A stretch of 14,785 bases of DNA from an uncultured Bacilli bacterium (GTDB lineage: Bacteria; Bacillota_I; Bacilli_A; RF39; UBA660), in the NCBI GenBank assembly GCA_934088535.1, contig CAKOJC010000029.1:1-14785 (forward strand). The letters are read 5' to 3'. Below the pieces are notes generated by a model that searched no databases, had not been told where the DNA came from, and saw only the letters and a program-made list of their open reading frames with translations. Position 1 is the stretch's first letter. Each line of letters starts with the position of its first letter. A program made the position numbers and the translations under genes. Shown here one piece after another: positions 1 to 8,490 of the stretch.

Positions 1-24
1 TCATAATATCTATAAATTTTATGA

Positions 25-633
25 TTATTTATCATTTGATATTACTTTTCTATCATCCCAGGCTTTAGATATCATTATTGGATCTAAATATTCTATATCA
101 GAACCCATTGGTATTCCATATGATAATCTTGATACTTTAACATCATATTTTTCTAATACTTTTTGAATATATAAGGATGTAACTTCTCCTTCAATTGATG
201 GATTTAAGGCTATAATTATCTCTTTTATATCTTTTGTTATTCTGTTATTTAGTAAACTATACAAGTTTAAATCTTCAGGATTTTTTCCTTCGATTGGTGA
301 AATTACTCCATTTAATACGTGATATAGTCCATTATACTTTTTTGTCTTTTCTATAAAGAAAACATTTTTGGAATCTTCTACCACACAGATAGTGCTTCTA
401 TCTCTATTTTTATCTGAACAAATATCGCATTCATCAGTATCAGTTAAGCAACCACATATTTCACAATTTCTTATATTTTTTTTAAAATCAATAAGTGCGT
501 TTGCAAGATTTTCTACTTCTTCAGGCTCTTTATCACACAATGAGTAAACATATCTTTCAGCTGTTTTCTCACCTACCCCTGGAAATAATGTTAAATTATT
601 TACTAAATCAGTGAAAACTCTTGGAAGTACCAT
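25..633 (-). CDS. recR: Recombination mediator protein RecR
   Basis: RecR works with RecF and RecO to load RecA on gapped DNA. The 202-residue protein has the usual family length and domain order: a helix-hairpin-helix start (LFPGVGEKTAERYVY, 16-30), a four-cysteine zinc finger (C57, C60, C69, C72), then a Toprim domain from about residue 80 (VVEDSKNV with E86; NPSIEGE near 144-150) and a C-terminal GIPMGSDIEYLD segment. It lies two bases after ybaB, and its likely ribosome site GGAGG sits inside the last ybaB codons, about 12 bases from the ATG, so the two are probably translationally coupled. It is the last gene of the tadA-dnaX-ybaB-recR run. The 24 bases beyond its stop show nothing recognisable. 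Confidence 0.96.
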   Translation of the reverse strand: MVLPRVFTDLVNNLTLFPGVGEKTAERYVYSLCDKEPEEVENLANALIDFKKNIRNCEICGCLTDTDECDICSDKNRDRSTICVVEDSKNVFFIEKTKKYNGLYHVLNGVISPIEGKNPEDLNLYSLLNNRITKDIKEIIIALNPSIEGEVTSLYIQKVLEKYDVKVSRLSYGIPMGSDIEYLDPIMISKAWDDRKVISNDK

Positions 634-635
634 TA

Positions 636-929
636 TTAAAGTATTCCTCCAAGACCATTAGTGTATTTTCCTAATTTTTTATCTTTTTCTTTTTTAACTT
701 GATTTATTACATCGTTCACAGCAACATAAATAATGTCTTCTAACATTTCTTTATCTTCTAAAATGCTATCATTTTTAATTTGTATTTTAGTAATTGCATA
801 TGTACCTAATACTTCCACTAAAATATTTTCATTTTCATAAGTGAAAACTGTTTTTTCTATTTCTTTTGAAGTTCTTTCTATATCTCCTTGTAATTTTCTA
901 GCTTGAGCCATAATGCTTTGCATATTCAT
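636..929 (-). CDS. ybaB: YbaB/EbfC-family nucleoid-associated protein
   Basis: This 97-residue protein belongs to the YbaB/EbfC family of small dimeric DNA-binding proteins, nearly always encoded between dnaX and recR as here. Family signs are the N-terminal MNMQSIMAQARKLQ helix, the central beta-rich stretch, and the C-terminal glycine-rich tail (GLGGIL). A start at 929 is favoured over the in-frame ATG at 923 because the ribosome site (AAGGAA, about 936-942) is well spaced for the former. The ribosome site partly overlaps the dnaX stop. Its exact cellular role is unsettled in the family; nucleoid organisation or a link to RecR-type repair is inferred from context. Confidence 0.94.
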   Translation of the reverse strand: MNMQSIMAQARKLQGDIERTSKEIEKTVFTYENENILVEVLGTYAITKIQIKNDSILEDKEMLEDIIYVAVNDVINQVKKEKDKKLGKYTNGLGGIL

Positions 930-945
930 ATTTTATCATTCCTTC

Positions 946-2550
946 CTAATCTTCATTATTTATAATACTATCACCAAATAAATTTTCAACAGTATTTTCT
1001 AATATTGTTGTTCTTTTTGCCTTTTCTGATTGTACTATTTCTTCAATATATTCATATTTTATTCCATTTTTTTTATTATTAATATAGTCTTTTTTAATTT
1101 TGTTCCATTCATCTATATTTACAGCTACTATAGAGTATTTTTTATCAAAAATTTGTTTTAAAAGTTTTTGTATTTCTGATATATTTTTTTCAAATAATAC
1201 TACTTCAAAATTATTTTTAAAACTAAATAAAACATTTTTTTCTGATACCACTTCTGGTGTCGCTTTTAACATTAAATTTGTAACTGAGTTATACTCTTTA
1301 TTTGATAAATATTCTTTAATACTTTCGTATTCTTTTACAAATTCATTCTTAAGTGATTTATCTGCACCATATAGTGAATTGTTAATTTTTATTTCTCTTT
1401 CTTTGTTTATCTTGTTTTCATTTATTGTATTAGTTTCTTGGTTTATTTTTGTAAGTTCATTATTTTGTTCTATCTTTTTTTCGTTAAAAATTAAAGATGC
1501 TTTTAATAAATATATTTCTACCAAAACTTTTTGATTTGTAGTCTTTTTTAAATCATTTGATAGTTTAAATAAAATATCAGATAATTCTATAAATTTTTCT
1601 AAATCTACTTTTGCAAAATTATTTAATTTTTGTTCGTAATCCTTAGAAAAATAATTATCAGAGTTATTATAAATAATTATATTTCTTATAATTGTTTGAA
1701 GTCTGTTTGTTATATTAATAAAATTTTTACCTTCAGTAAACAATTCATCAACAATTTCTAGTATATTTTTCACATTTTGATTTGTTATTTCTTTTAGTAA
1801 TTCAAATATTTTATTTTCGCTTACATCCCCTATTAAATTATATACGTCGTCAACATTAATATCTGTCTTATCCAGTGATATCAATTGATCTAACATATTA
1901 ATTGCATCTCTCATGCCACCATCACTTAATTGTGCTATTAATTCCACAACTTCAGATTTAATTGATTTATTTTCTTTTTCTAAAATATAATTTAATCTAT
2001 TTTCAAGCTGTTTATTTGTAAGTTTTTTAAAGTCAAATTTTTGACATCTAGATATTACAGTTGCAGGTATTTTATTAAATTCTGTTGTCGCAAGAATAAA
2101 TATTACGTTAGATGGTGGTTCTTCAAGTGTTTTTAATAAAGCATTAAATGCACTAGTTGATAGCATATGAACTTCATCTATTATATATACTTTATATTTT
2201 AGATGGTTTGGAGCAAGTTTTACATTATTTCTTATTTCTCTTATTTCATCTACACCATTATTACTTGCTGCATCTATTTCTACTATATCAATTTCATCAT
2301 CAAAGTCTGATAAGCATACATCACATTTTCCACATAAATCTCCAGTTTCATTTTCAAGGCAATTAACAGCTTTAGAAAAGATTTTTGCAATACTTGTCTT
2401 TCCAGTACCTCTTGGTCCACTAAAAATGTATGCGTGGCCTATTTTGCCTATTAAAATTGAATTTTTAAGTATTTTGATTACAACTTCTTGTCCAACTACA
2501 TCTGAAAATGTTTTTGGCCTATATTTTCTATACAATGATATGTAAGGCAT
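946..2550 (-). CDS. dnaX: DNA polymerase III subunit tau/gamma
   Basis: DnaX is the ATPase subunit of the clamp loader that places DnaN on primed DNA, and the full-length tau form links loader and polymerase. In the 534 residues one sees YRKYRPKTFSDVVGQ (7-21), Walker A GPRGTGKT (45-52), a zinc module (C64, C73, C76, C79), EIDAASNNGVDEIREIR (91-107), Walker B VYIIDEVH (121-128), the LLKTLEEPP segment and the sensor/SRC motif (S167-C169). The collar domain ends near residue 360 (VEIYLLKASLIF). A low-complexity Asn/Lys/Glu linker and a tau-type C-terminal domain follow. The ATG is preceded by AAAGGAGG. An in-frame A AAA AAG heptamer at codons 357-359 could give a gamma-like short form (see findings). 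Confidence 0.97.
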   Translation of the reverse strand: MPYISLYRKYRPKTFSDVVGQEVVIKILKNSILIGKIGHAYIFSGPRGTGKTSIAKIFSKAVNCLENETGDLCGKCDVCLSDFDDEIDIVEIDAASNNGVDEIREIRNNVKLAPNHLKYKVYIIDEVHMLSTSAFNALLKTLEEPPSNVIFILATTEFNKIPATVISRCQKFDFKKLTNKQLENRLNYILEKENKSIKSEVVELIAQLSDGGMRDAINMLDQLISLDKTDINVDDVYNLIGDVSENKIFELLKEITNQNVKNILEIVDELFTEGKNFINITNRLQTIIRNIIIYNNSDNYFSKDYEQKLNNFAKVDLEKFIELSDILFKLSNDLKKTTNQKVLVEIYLLKASLIFNEKKIEQNNELTKINQETNTINENKINKEREIKINNSLYGADKSLKNEFVKEYESIKEYLSNKEYNSVTNLMLKATPEVVSEKNVLFSFKNNFEVVLFEKNISEIQKLLKQIFDKKYSIVAVNIDEWNKIKKDYINNKKNGIKYEYIEEIVQSEKAKRTTILENTVENLFGDSIINNED

Positions 2551-2594
2551 AATAAACCTCCTTTGATTATTATATCAAAATATTCTTTCTTTAG

Positions 2595-3005
2595 CTATCT
2601 TTTCTTTTTAAAGAATTCACTAATTTTGTTACTAAAGTATTCATTATATTTTTGATTTTTTATTTTTGTTATTATCATTTTATTATTAACATTTTTTGTT
2701 CTATCAACAAGATAAAATACTTTTTTAATACGTGCTTCAGCTATTATTTCAAGGCACATGTTACATGGTTTAAGAGTAACATATAATTCACAATCTTTTA
2801 AATTCCATGAACCTATTTTTTTACACGCTTTTTTGACAGCCAATATTTCTGCATGAGCCATAGGATCTTTTTTAGATATTTTTTGATTGTATGCTTTTGC
2901 AATAATTTTTTTATTATTAGTTATTACGCAAGCTATAGGCACTTCATCTTTTTTAATAGCAATGTTAGTTAGTTTTGTTAATTCATTAATTATTTGTTCA
3001 TTCAT
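2595..3005 (-). CDS. tadA: tRNA-specific adenosine deaminase TadA
   Basis: TadA converts the wobble adenosine (position 34) of tRNA-Arg(ACG) to inosine. The 136-residue protein has the cytidine-deaminase zinc site: H51-A52-E53 (HAE, with the catalytic glutamate) and PCNMC (C81 and C84 as zinc ligands). The usual TLEPC sequence reads TLKPC here, a conservative oddity outside the zinc ligands. The ATG at 3005 has AGGA only about three bases upstream, a short spacing, but no later methionine is credible before the catalytic core. The gene starts about ten bases after the SRP RNA terminator, so it may be expressed by read-through. It ends about 45 bases before dnaX. Confidence 0.94.
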   Translation of the reverse strand: MNEQIINELTKLTNIAIKKDEVPIACVITNNKKIIAKAYNQKISKKDPMAHAEILAVKKACKKIGSWNLKDCELYVTLKPCNMCLEIIAEARIKKVFYLVDRTKNVNNKMIITKIKNQKYNEYFSNKISEFFKKKR

Positions 3006-3015
3006 AATTCCTCAT

Positions 3016-3034
3016 AAAAAAAGTGCACACAGAA
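3016..3034 (-). terminator. Terminator at the 3' end of ffs
   Basis: The 3' strand of the SRP RNA closing stem (ending GTGCAC) is followed by seven Ts (plus-strand As 3016-3022). The mature RNA stem therefore doubles as the terminator hairpin. Read-through would feed tadA, whose ribosome site begins immediately after. Confidence 0.65.
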
Positions 3035-3093
3035 TAATCACTTAAGGCTGCTATCTTCCGATTCTGACCTGGTTCGCATTTTTTCTGTTGCAC
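3016..3093 (-). ncRNA. ffs: Signal recognition particle RNA, small bacterial (4.5S-like) type
   Basis: On the minus strand the conserved domain IV hairpin is plain: GAACCAGGTCAG, then GGAAGATAGCAGCC, matching the asymmetric loop and GGAA-type tetraloop that bind the protein Ffh. The ends pair as a closing stem (GTGCA-CAGAA with TTCTG-TGCAC). The 3' arm runs straight into seven Ts, so RNA end and terminator coincide. Length is about 78 nt, the short form lacking an Alu domain. The exact 5' end is inferred from the promoter. In Bacillus subtilis the equivalent gene lies between tadA and dnaX; here it precedes tadA. Confidence 0.93.
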
Positions 3094-3099
3094 GTCTTG

Positions 3100-3128
3100 A
3101 TTATATATCATTTATTCTATTAAATCAA
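3100..3128 (-). promoter_or_regulatory. Strong sigma-A promoter of ffs
   Basis: On the minus strand, -35 TTGATT (3128-3123) and -10 TATAAT (3105-3100) are separated by 17 bases. The start of transcription is predicted near 3093, which matches the base-paired 5' end of the SRP RNA. The first parS site begins 10 bp upstream of the -35, so ParB bound there could affect this promoter. Confidence 0.85.
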
Positions 3129-3137
3129 GTTTTTTTA

Positions 3138-3153
3138 TGTTCCACGTGGAACA
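3138..3153. promoter_or_regulatory. parS: parS site 1 (ParB-binding palindrome)
   Basis: Perfect 16-bp palindrome TGTTCCACGTGGAACA. It fits the ParB/Spo0J consensus TGTTNCACGTGNAACA with C/G at the variable position. TGTTAATAA follows one base later (3155-3163). Confidence 0.9.
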
Positions 3154-3343
3154 TTGTTAATAACTCTATCATTTTAATTTTGTTATAATAATGCGTTCAA
3201 TCATTATATATATTATATTTGCTTTATATATAATTAAGATTTTTTTAACGTACTATTTTAAATAATAAAATGTTAATATTTTTTGATAAATAATATAATA
3301 CTAATGTTATTTTATTCATAAAAAAATTTATTTTAATTATAAG

Positions 3344-3488
3344 TTATTATTAAATTATATATGCTCTATTATTACTAAAAATTTTCGATCAATATATTGT
3401 TAATTTATAATATATGCATTTAATTATTTATAATTAAAACATTATTTATTATGATTTTGTACAATGTTCCACGTGGAACATTGTTTAT
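3344..3488 (+). repeat. Direct repeat copy 1 (about 145 bp, includes parS 2)
   Basis: This segment aligns with 3654-3794, with about a dozen substitutions and one 4-base gap, roughly 90% identity by eye. The best preserved parts are TCTATTATTACTAAAAATTT and the parS with its upstream ATTTTGTACAA. Confidence 0.8.
3465..3480. promoter_or_regulatory. parS: parS site 2
   Basis: Perfect TGTTCCACGTGGAACA. The dyad extends four more bases on each side (ACAA before, TTGT after), giving a 24-bp perfect palindrome over 3461-3484. The flanking box is degenerate here (TGTTTATAG, 3482-3490). Confidence 0.9.
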
Positions 3489-3616
3489 AGTTTTATTTTA
3501 TATATATCTTTAAAAAAATTTATATTATTTTTATAATTATATATTTTGATTTTTTTATAATTTAAATAATTAATTATATATATTTTAAAGAAGAAAATCA
3601 TTTATTTTATTAACAA

Positions 3617-3631
3617 TGTCCACGTGAAACA
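3617..3631. promoter_or_regulatory. parS: parS site 3, degenerate
   Basis: TGTCCACGTGAAACA is 15 bp. The right half is the classic Bacillus half-site GTGAAACA, while the left half has lost one base. TGTTAATAA follows at 3633-3641. ParB affinity is likely reduced (inference). Confidence 0.6.
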
Positions 3632-3653
3632 TTGTTAATAACTTATAATTAAT

Positions 3654-3794
3654 TTATTGTTAAATGATATATGTTCTATTATTACTAAAAATTTTTGATC
3701 TACATATTGTTAATTTATCATATGTGTATTTATTTATAATCAAAATATTTTTTATTATGATTTTGTACAATGTTCCACGTGGAACATTGTTAAT
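3654..3794 (+). repeat. Direct repeat copy 2 (includes parS 4)
   Basis: Partner of the 3344-3488 segment, offset by 306-310 bp. The duplication multiplied a parS site together with its A+T-rich surroundings; the copies have since diverged while the 24-bp palindrome stayed identical. Confidence 0.8.
3771..3786. promoter_or_regulatory. parS: parS site 4
   Basis: Perfect TGTTCCACGTGGAACA with the same ACAA/TTGT dyad extension as site 2 (3767-3790), because both lie in the duplicated segment. TGTTAATAA follows at 3788-3796. Confidence 0.9.
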
Positions 3795-3985
3795 AACTTA
3801 TATTTATTTTATTATTATTATATTAATATTTTTGTGTAACTAAAAATTTGTGAACAATTTTCAATGAATTTTTTTATATGTTTTAGTTATATTTAAAGTT
3901 TTATTATATTTAAACCTAAAATAACAGCTTGTTATGATTTATTTTTGATAATTAAAAGTTAATAATTTTATTATTCTATTAAAAT

Positions 3986-4029
3986 AAAATCGATATTATT
4001 ATATTTTAATTATAAATAATATCGATTTT
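3986..4029. repeat. Long perfect inverted repeat (hairpin)
   Basis: Arms AAAATCGATATTATT (3986-4000) and AATAATATCGATTTT (4015-4029) are perfect complements around a 14-base loop. A short T-run follows on the plus strand, so it could act as a weak terminator. No gene nearby needs one in that direction, so its role is unclear. Confidence 0.65.
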
Positions 4030-4038
4030 TGTTGTTAA

Positions 4039-4054
4039 TGTTCCACGTGGAACA
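4039..4054. promoter_or_regulatory. parS: parS site 5
   Basis: Perfect TGTTCCACGTGGAACA, followed one base later by TGTTGATAA (4056-4064). On the opposite strand that reads TTATCAACA, a one-mismatch DnaA box. Confidence 0.9.
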
Positions 4055-4075
4055 TTGTTGATAACTTCGCTTTTT

Positions 4076-4091
4076 TATTTCCCGGGAAATA
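4076..4091. promoter_or_regulatory. Noc-binding site (NBS) between parS sites 5 and 6
   Basis: TATTTCCCGGGAAATA is a perfect palindrome, extending to 18 bp over 4075-4092. It is identical to the published Bacillus subtilis NBS core ATTTCCCGGGAAAT, which is bound by the ParB paralogue Noc and differs from parS at two positions per half-site. I see no other CCCGGG in the window. Function depends on a Noc protein encoded elsewhere. Confidence 0.8.
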
Positions 4092-4102
4092 ATTTATATT
4101 TA

Positions 4103-4118
4103 TGTTCCACGTGGAACT
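4103..4118. promoter_or_regulatory. parS: parS site 6, next to the gyrA terminator
   Basis: TGTTCCACGTGGAACT differs from the perfect site only in the last base. It overlaps the downstream edge of the gyrA terminator T-tract, and unlike the others it has no DnaA-box-like motif beside it. Confidence 0.82.
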
Positions 4119-4148
4119 AAAAAAGAAGAGTAATTAATTACTCTTCTT
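4117..4148 (-). terminator. Terminator of the recF-gyrB-gyrA operon
   Basis: On the minus strand the dyad AAGAAGAGTAATT / AATTACTCTTCTT (4123-4148) ends in a run of Ts. The stem uses the last gyrA codons (Glu-Glu-Glu-stop), so the terminator begins inside the coding region. It abuts parS site 6. Confidence 0.8.
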
Positions 4149-6570
4149 CTATAGGATTATCTTCCTTTTCTATTATTGATACTGATGCAACTTTATTTTT
4201 TTCTTTTAAATTTATTAATCTTACTCCTTTTGTTACTCTTCCCATTTGAGAAATACTATTTATATCCATTCTAATGATAATTCCATCAGATGTAATTATC
4301 ATTAAATCTTTATCATTATCTGTTGATTTAAATCCAATTACCTTTCCATTCTTTTCAGTAATATTTATTGTCTTAACGCCTTTGCTACCTCTCTTTGTTT
4401 CTCTGTATTCTTCTATAGCTGTTTTTTTGCCATATCCATTTTTGGTAACAACTAATAATAGCTTTCCAGGTTCAGATATTTCCATTCCAACGCACTTATC
4501 ATCTGACAAATTAATTCCTCTAACCCCTGATGCTGTTCTACCCATAATTCTTATTTCTTCTTCACTAAATCTTGCCATACGTCCATTTGATGAACACATT
4601 AACACTTGATCATTTCCTGTTGTTTTCTTTACTGAAATTAATTCATCATCTTCTTTTAATGTTATTGCTATTTTACCACTTTGTCTTATATTATCAAATT
4701 CTGATATTAATGTACGTTTTACTAATCCTTCTTTTGTACTAAATAGCAAACATTTGTACGTTTCATTTTCATTTATTCTGATTATTGTGTTGATTTTTTC
4801 ATCTTTTTCTAAAGATAATAAGTTAACAATTGGTAAACCTTTTGCTGTTCTTGAGTATTCAGGTATTTTATATCCTTTTAATCTATATACTTTTCCTTTA
4901 TTTGAGAAGAATAATATATAGTCATGTGTATTCATTGATAGTAATTGTTCTACATAGTCTTCTTCTGTTGTTGTCATTCCCTTTACTCCAACACCGCCTC
5001 TATTTTGTACTTTATAGGTATCTTTTGGTGTTCTTTTAATATAATTTTTATTAGTTATTGTAACAATTATTTCTTCTTGAGGTATTAGTGATTCATCTTC
5101 AATATACTCTATCGCGCTATTATCTATCTTTGTTCTTCTTTCATCGCCATATTTTGCTTTAATTTCAAGTAATTCTTGTTTAATAATTGATAATACTTTT
5201 TCTTCACTAGCTAAAATAGACTTATATTCTTCTATTAATTTTAAGATATTTGCTAATTCTTCTTCAATTTTTTCTCTTTCTAGTCCAGTTAATCTTCTTA
5301 ATTTTAATTCTAGAATTGCGTCTGCTTGAATTTCACTAAATCTATATTTTTCTATTAATCTTGCTTTTGCTATTGAATCACTTTGACTCTCTTTTATTAT
5401 TTTAATGATGTCATCTATGTGGTCTAATGCTATTTTATATCCTTCTAGTATATGTGCTCTAGCTTCTGCTTTAGCTAAGTCAAATTTAGTTCTTCTAATT
5501 ATAATTTCTTTTTGATAATCAACATATTTAGAAATAATATCTTTAATTCCTAGCGTTCTTGGTTGTCCTTGATCTAGCATTAAGAATATAATTCCAAATG
5601 TTGATTGTAATTGTGTATGCTTATATAAGTTGTTTAATACTACATTTGCATTTGCTTCTTTTTTAAGTGTTACAACGATTTTTATACCATTTTCGATATT
5701 TGTTTCTTCGTGATAATCTGCTATTCCTTCTAATACTTTATCTCTAACTAGTTCTGCTATTCTATTTTTTAAGTCTAATGTATTAACATTATAAGGTATT
5801 TCTGTTATCACTATTCTATTTCTATTGTTTGTTTCTTCTATTTCAGCTTTACATCTAATAGTAATTGTTCCACGTCCAGTTTCATAAGCTTTTTTAATAC
5901 CACTACTTCCTAAAATTATACCTCCAGTTGGGAAATCTGGACCTTTAATATAATTCATCATTTCCATAGTATCTATTTCAGGATTATCTATGTAAGCAAC
6001 ACAACCATCTATAACTTCTCCTAAATTATGTGGTGGAATATTTGTTGCCATACCTACTGCAATTCCCATAGTTCCATTTACTAGAATATTTGGAAATCTA
6101 CTTGGTAATACTACTGGTTCTTTTTCAGTTTCATCAAAGTTTGGTGTGAAATCAACTGTGTCTTTGTTAATATCTCTTAATAATTCTAAACTTACCTTTG
6201 CAAGTCTTGCTTCTGTATAACGCATTGCAGCTGCGCCATCACCATCCATATTACCAAAGTTTCCATGTCCATCAACTAACATATATCTATAACTGAAATC
6301 CTGAGCCATTCTAACCATTGCTTCATATATTGATGAGTCTCCATGTGGGTGATACTTTCCCATTACATCTCCGACAATTCTTGCACATTTTCTGTGTTGT
6401 TTGTCTGGTGTATAACCTGATTCATACATTGAGTAAAGAATTCTTCTATGTACAGGCTTTAAACCATCTCTTAAGTCTGGAATTGCTCTTGAAACAATAA
6501 CACTCATTGAATAATCTAAAAATGAATCTTTTACTTCTTTTATTATATTATTTTGTTCTATCTTATCCAT
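4138..6570 (-). CDS. gyrA: DNA gyrase subunit A
   Basis: GyrA cuts and rejoins DNA while gyrase adds negative supercoils. The 810-residue protein is full length. The breakage-reunion domain is clear: [21 protein letters not shown] (about 23-43), the quinolone-determining stretch [22 protein letters not shown] (67-88, with S79 and E83 at the E. coli Ser83/Asp87 positions) and [10 protein letters not shown] with catalytic Tyr118. The C-terminal beta-pinwheel follows, with a GyrA box at about 522-528 reading QNRGGVG instead of QRRGGKG. The C terminus is acidic (NPIEEE). The ribosome site AGGAGG is five bases before the ATG and overlaps the gyrB stop region; gyrB ends nine bases upstream. Confidence 0.98.
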   Translation of the reverse strand: MDKIEQNNIIKEVKDSFLDYSMSVIVSRAIPDLRDGLKPVHRRILYSMYESGYTPDKQHRKCARIVGDVMGKYHPHGDSSIYEAMVRMAQDFSYRYMLVDGHGNFGNMDGDGAAAMRYTEARLAKVSLELLRDINKDTVDFTPNFDETEKEPVVLPSRFPNILVNGTMGIAVGMATNIPPHNLGEVIDGCVAYIDNPEIDTMEMMNYIKGPDFPTGGIILGSSGIKKAYETGRGTITIRCKAEIEETNNRNRIVITEIPYNVNTLDLKNRIAELVRDKVLEGIADYHEETNIENGIKIVVTLKKEANANVVLNNLYKHTQLQSTFGIIFLMLDQGQPRTLGIKDIISKYVDYQKEIIIRRTKFDLAKAEARAHILEGYKIALDHIDDIIKIIKESQSDSIAKARLIEKYRFSEIQADAILELKLRRLTGLEREKIEEELANILKLIEEYKSILASEEKVLSIIKQELLEIKAKYGDERRTKIDNSAIEYIEDESLIPQEEIIVTITNKNYIKRTPKDTYKVQNRGGVGVKGMTTTEEDYVEQLLSMNTHDYILFFSNKGKVYRLKGYKIPEYSRTAKGLPIVNLLSLEKDEKINTIIRINENETYKCLLFSTKEGLVKRTLISEFDNIRQSGKIAITLKEDDELISVKKTTGNDQVLMCSSNGRMARFSEEEIRIMGRTASGVRGINLSDDKCVGMEISEPGKLLLVVTKNGYGKKTAIEEYRETKRGSKGVKTINITEKNGKVIGFKSTDNDKDLMIITSDGIIIRMDINSISQMGRVTKGVRLINLKEKNKVASVSIIEKEDNPIEEE

Positions 6571-6579
6571 CTTAACCTC

Positions 6580-8486
<1,907 letters not shown>

Positions 8487-8490
<4 letters not shown>

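Larger units (their letters stand above)
3106..4137. other. Gene-free centromere-like region with parS cluster
   Basis: This stretch of about 1 kb holds no credible coding sequence on either strand and is almost entirely A and T apart from its binding sites. It holds six parS sites, one Noc-type site, DnaA-box-like motifs beside five of the parS sites, a diverged direct duplication, a long hairpin, the ffs promoter at its left end and the gyrA terminator at its right end. The neighbouring genes are closely packed, so the size of the gap itself suggests a maintained function, namely chromosome segregation and organisation near the origin (inference). Confidence 0.8.

Noticed and set aside
1100..1534. 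Plus-strand open frame of 144 codons opposite dnaX
   Set aside because: It is antisense to a clear gene, has phenylalanine-rich low-complexity sequence, and arises from the A-rich coding strand of dnaX.
2569..2574. Extended -10 (TGA-TATAAT) just before dnaX
   Set aside because: The start site would fall within or after the ribosome site and no -35 is present; tadA-dnaX read-through is more likely.
3184..3189. TATAAT in the parS region on the plus strand
   Set aside because: There is no matching -35 and no gene downstream; such hexamers are expected by chance in this composition.
3106..4137. CRISPR array explanation for the repeated parS motif
   Set aside because: Spacing is irregular (roughly 60-330 bp), the repeat is a 16-bp palindrome, and there are no unique spacers of constant size or cas genes.
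3106..4137. Insertion sequence or prophage remnant in the gene-free region
   Set aside because: No transposase fragment, terminal inverted repeats or target duplication was seen; the only repeats are parS-linked.
5864..5881. TGTTCCACGT inside gyrA, resembling a parS half-site
   Set aside because: The right half does not complete the palindrome and the bases are explained by codons of a conserved Gly-Arg-Gly stretch.
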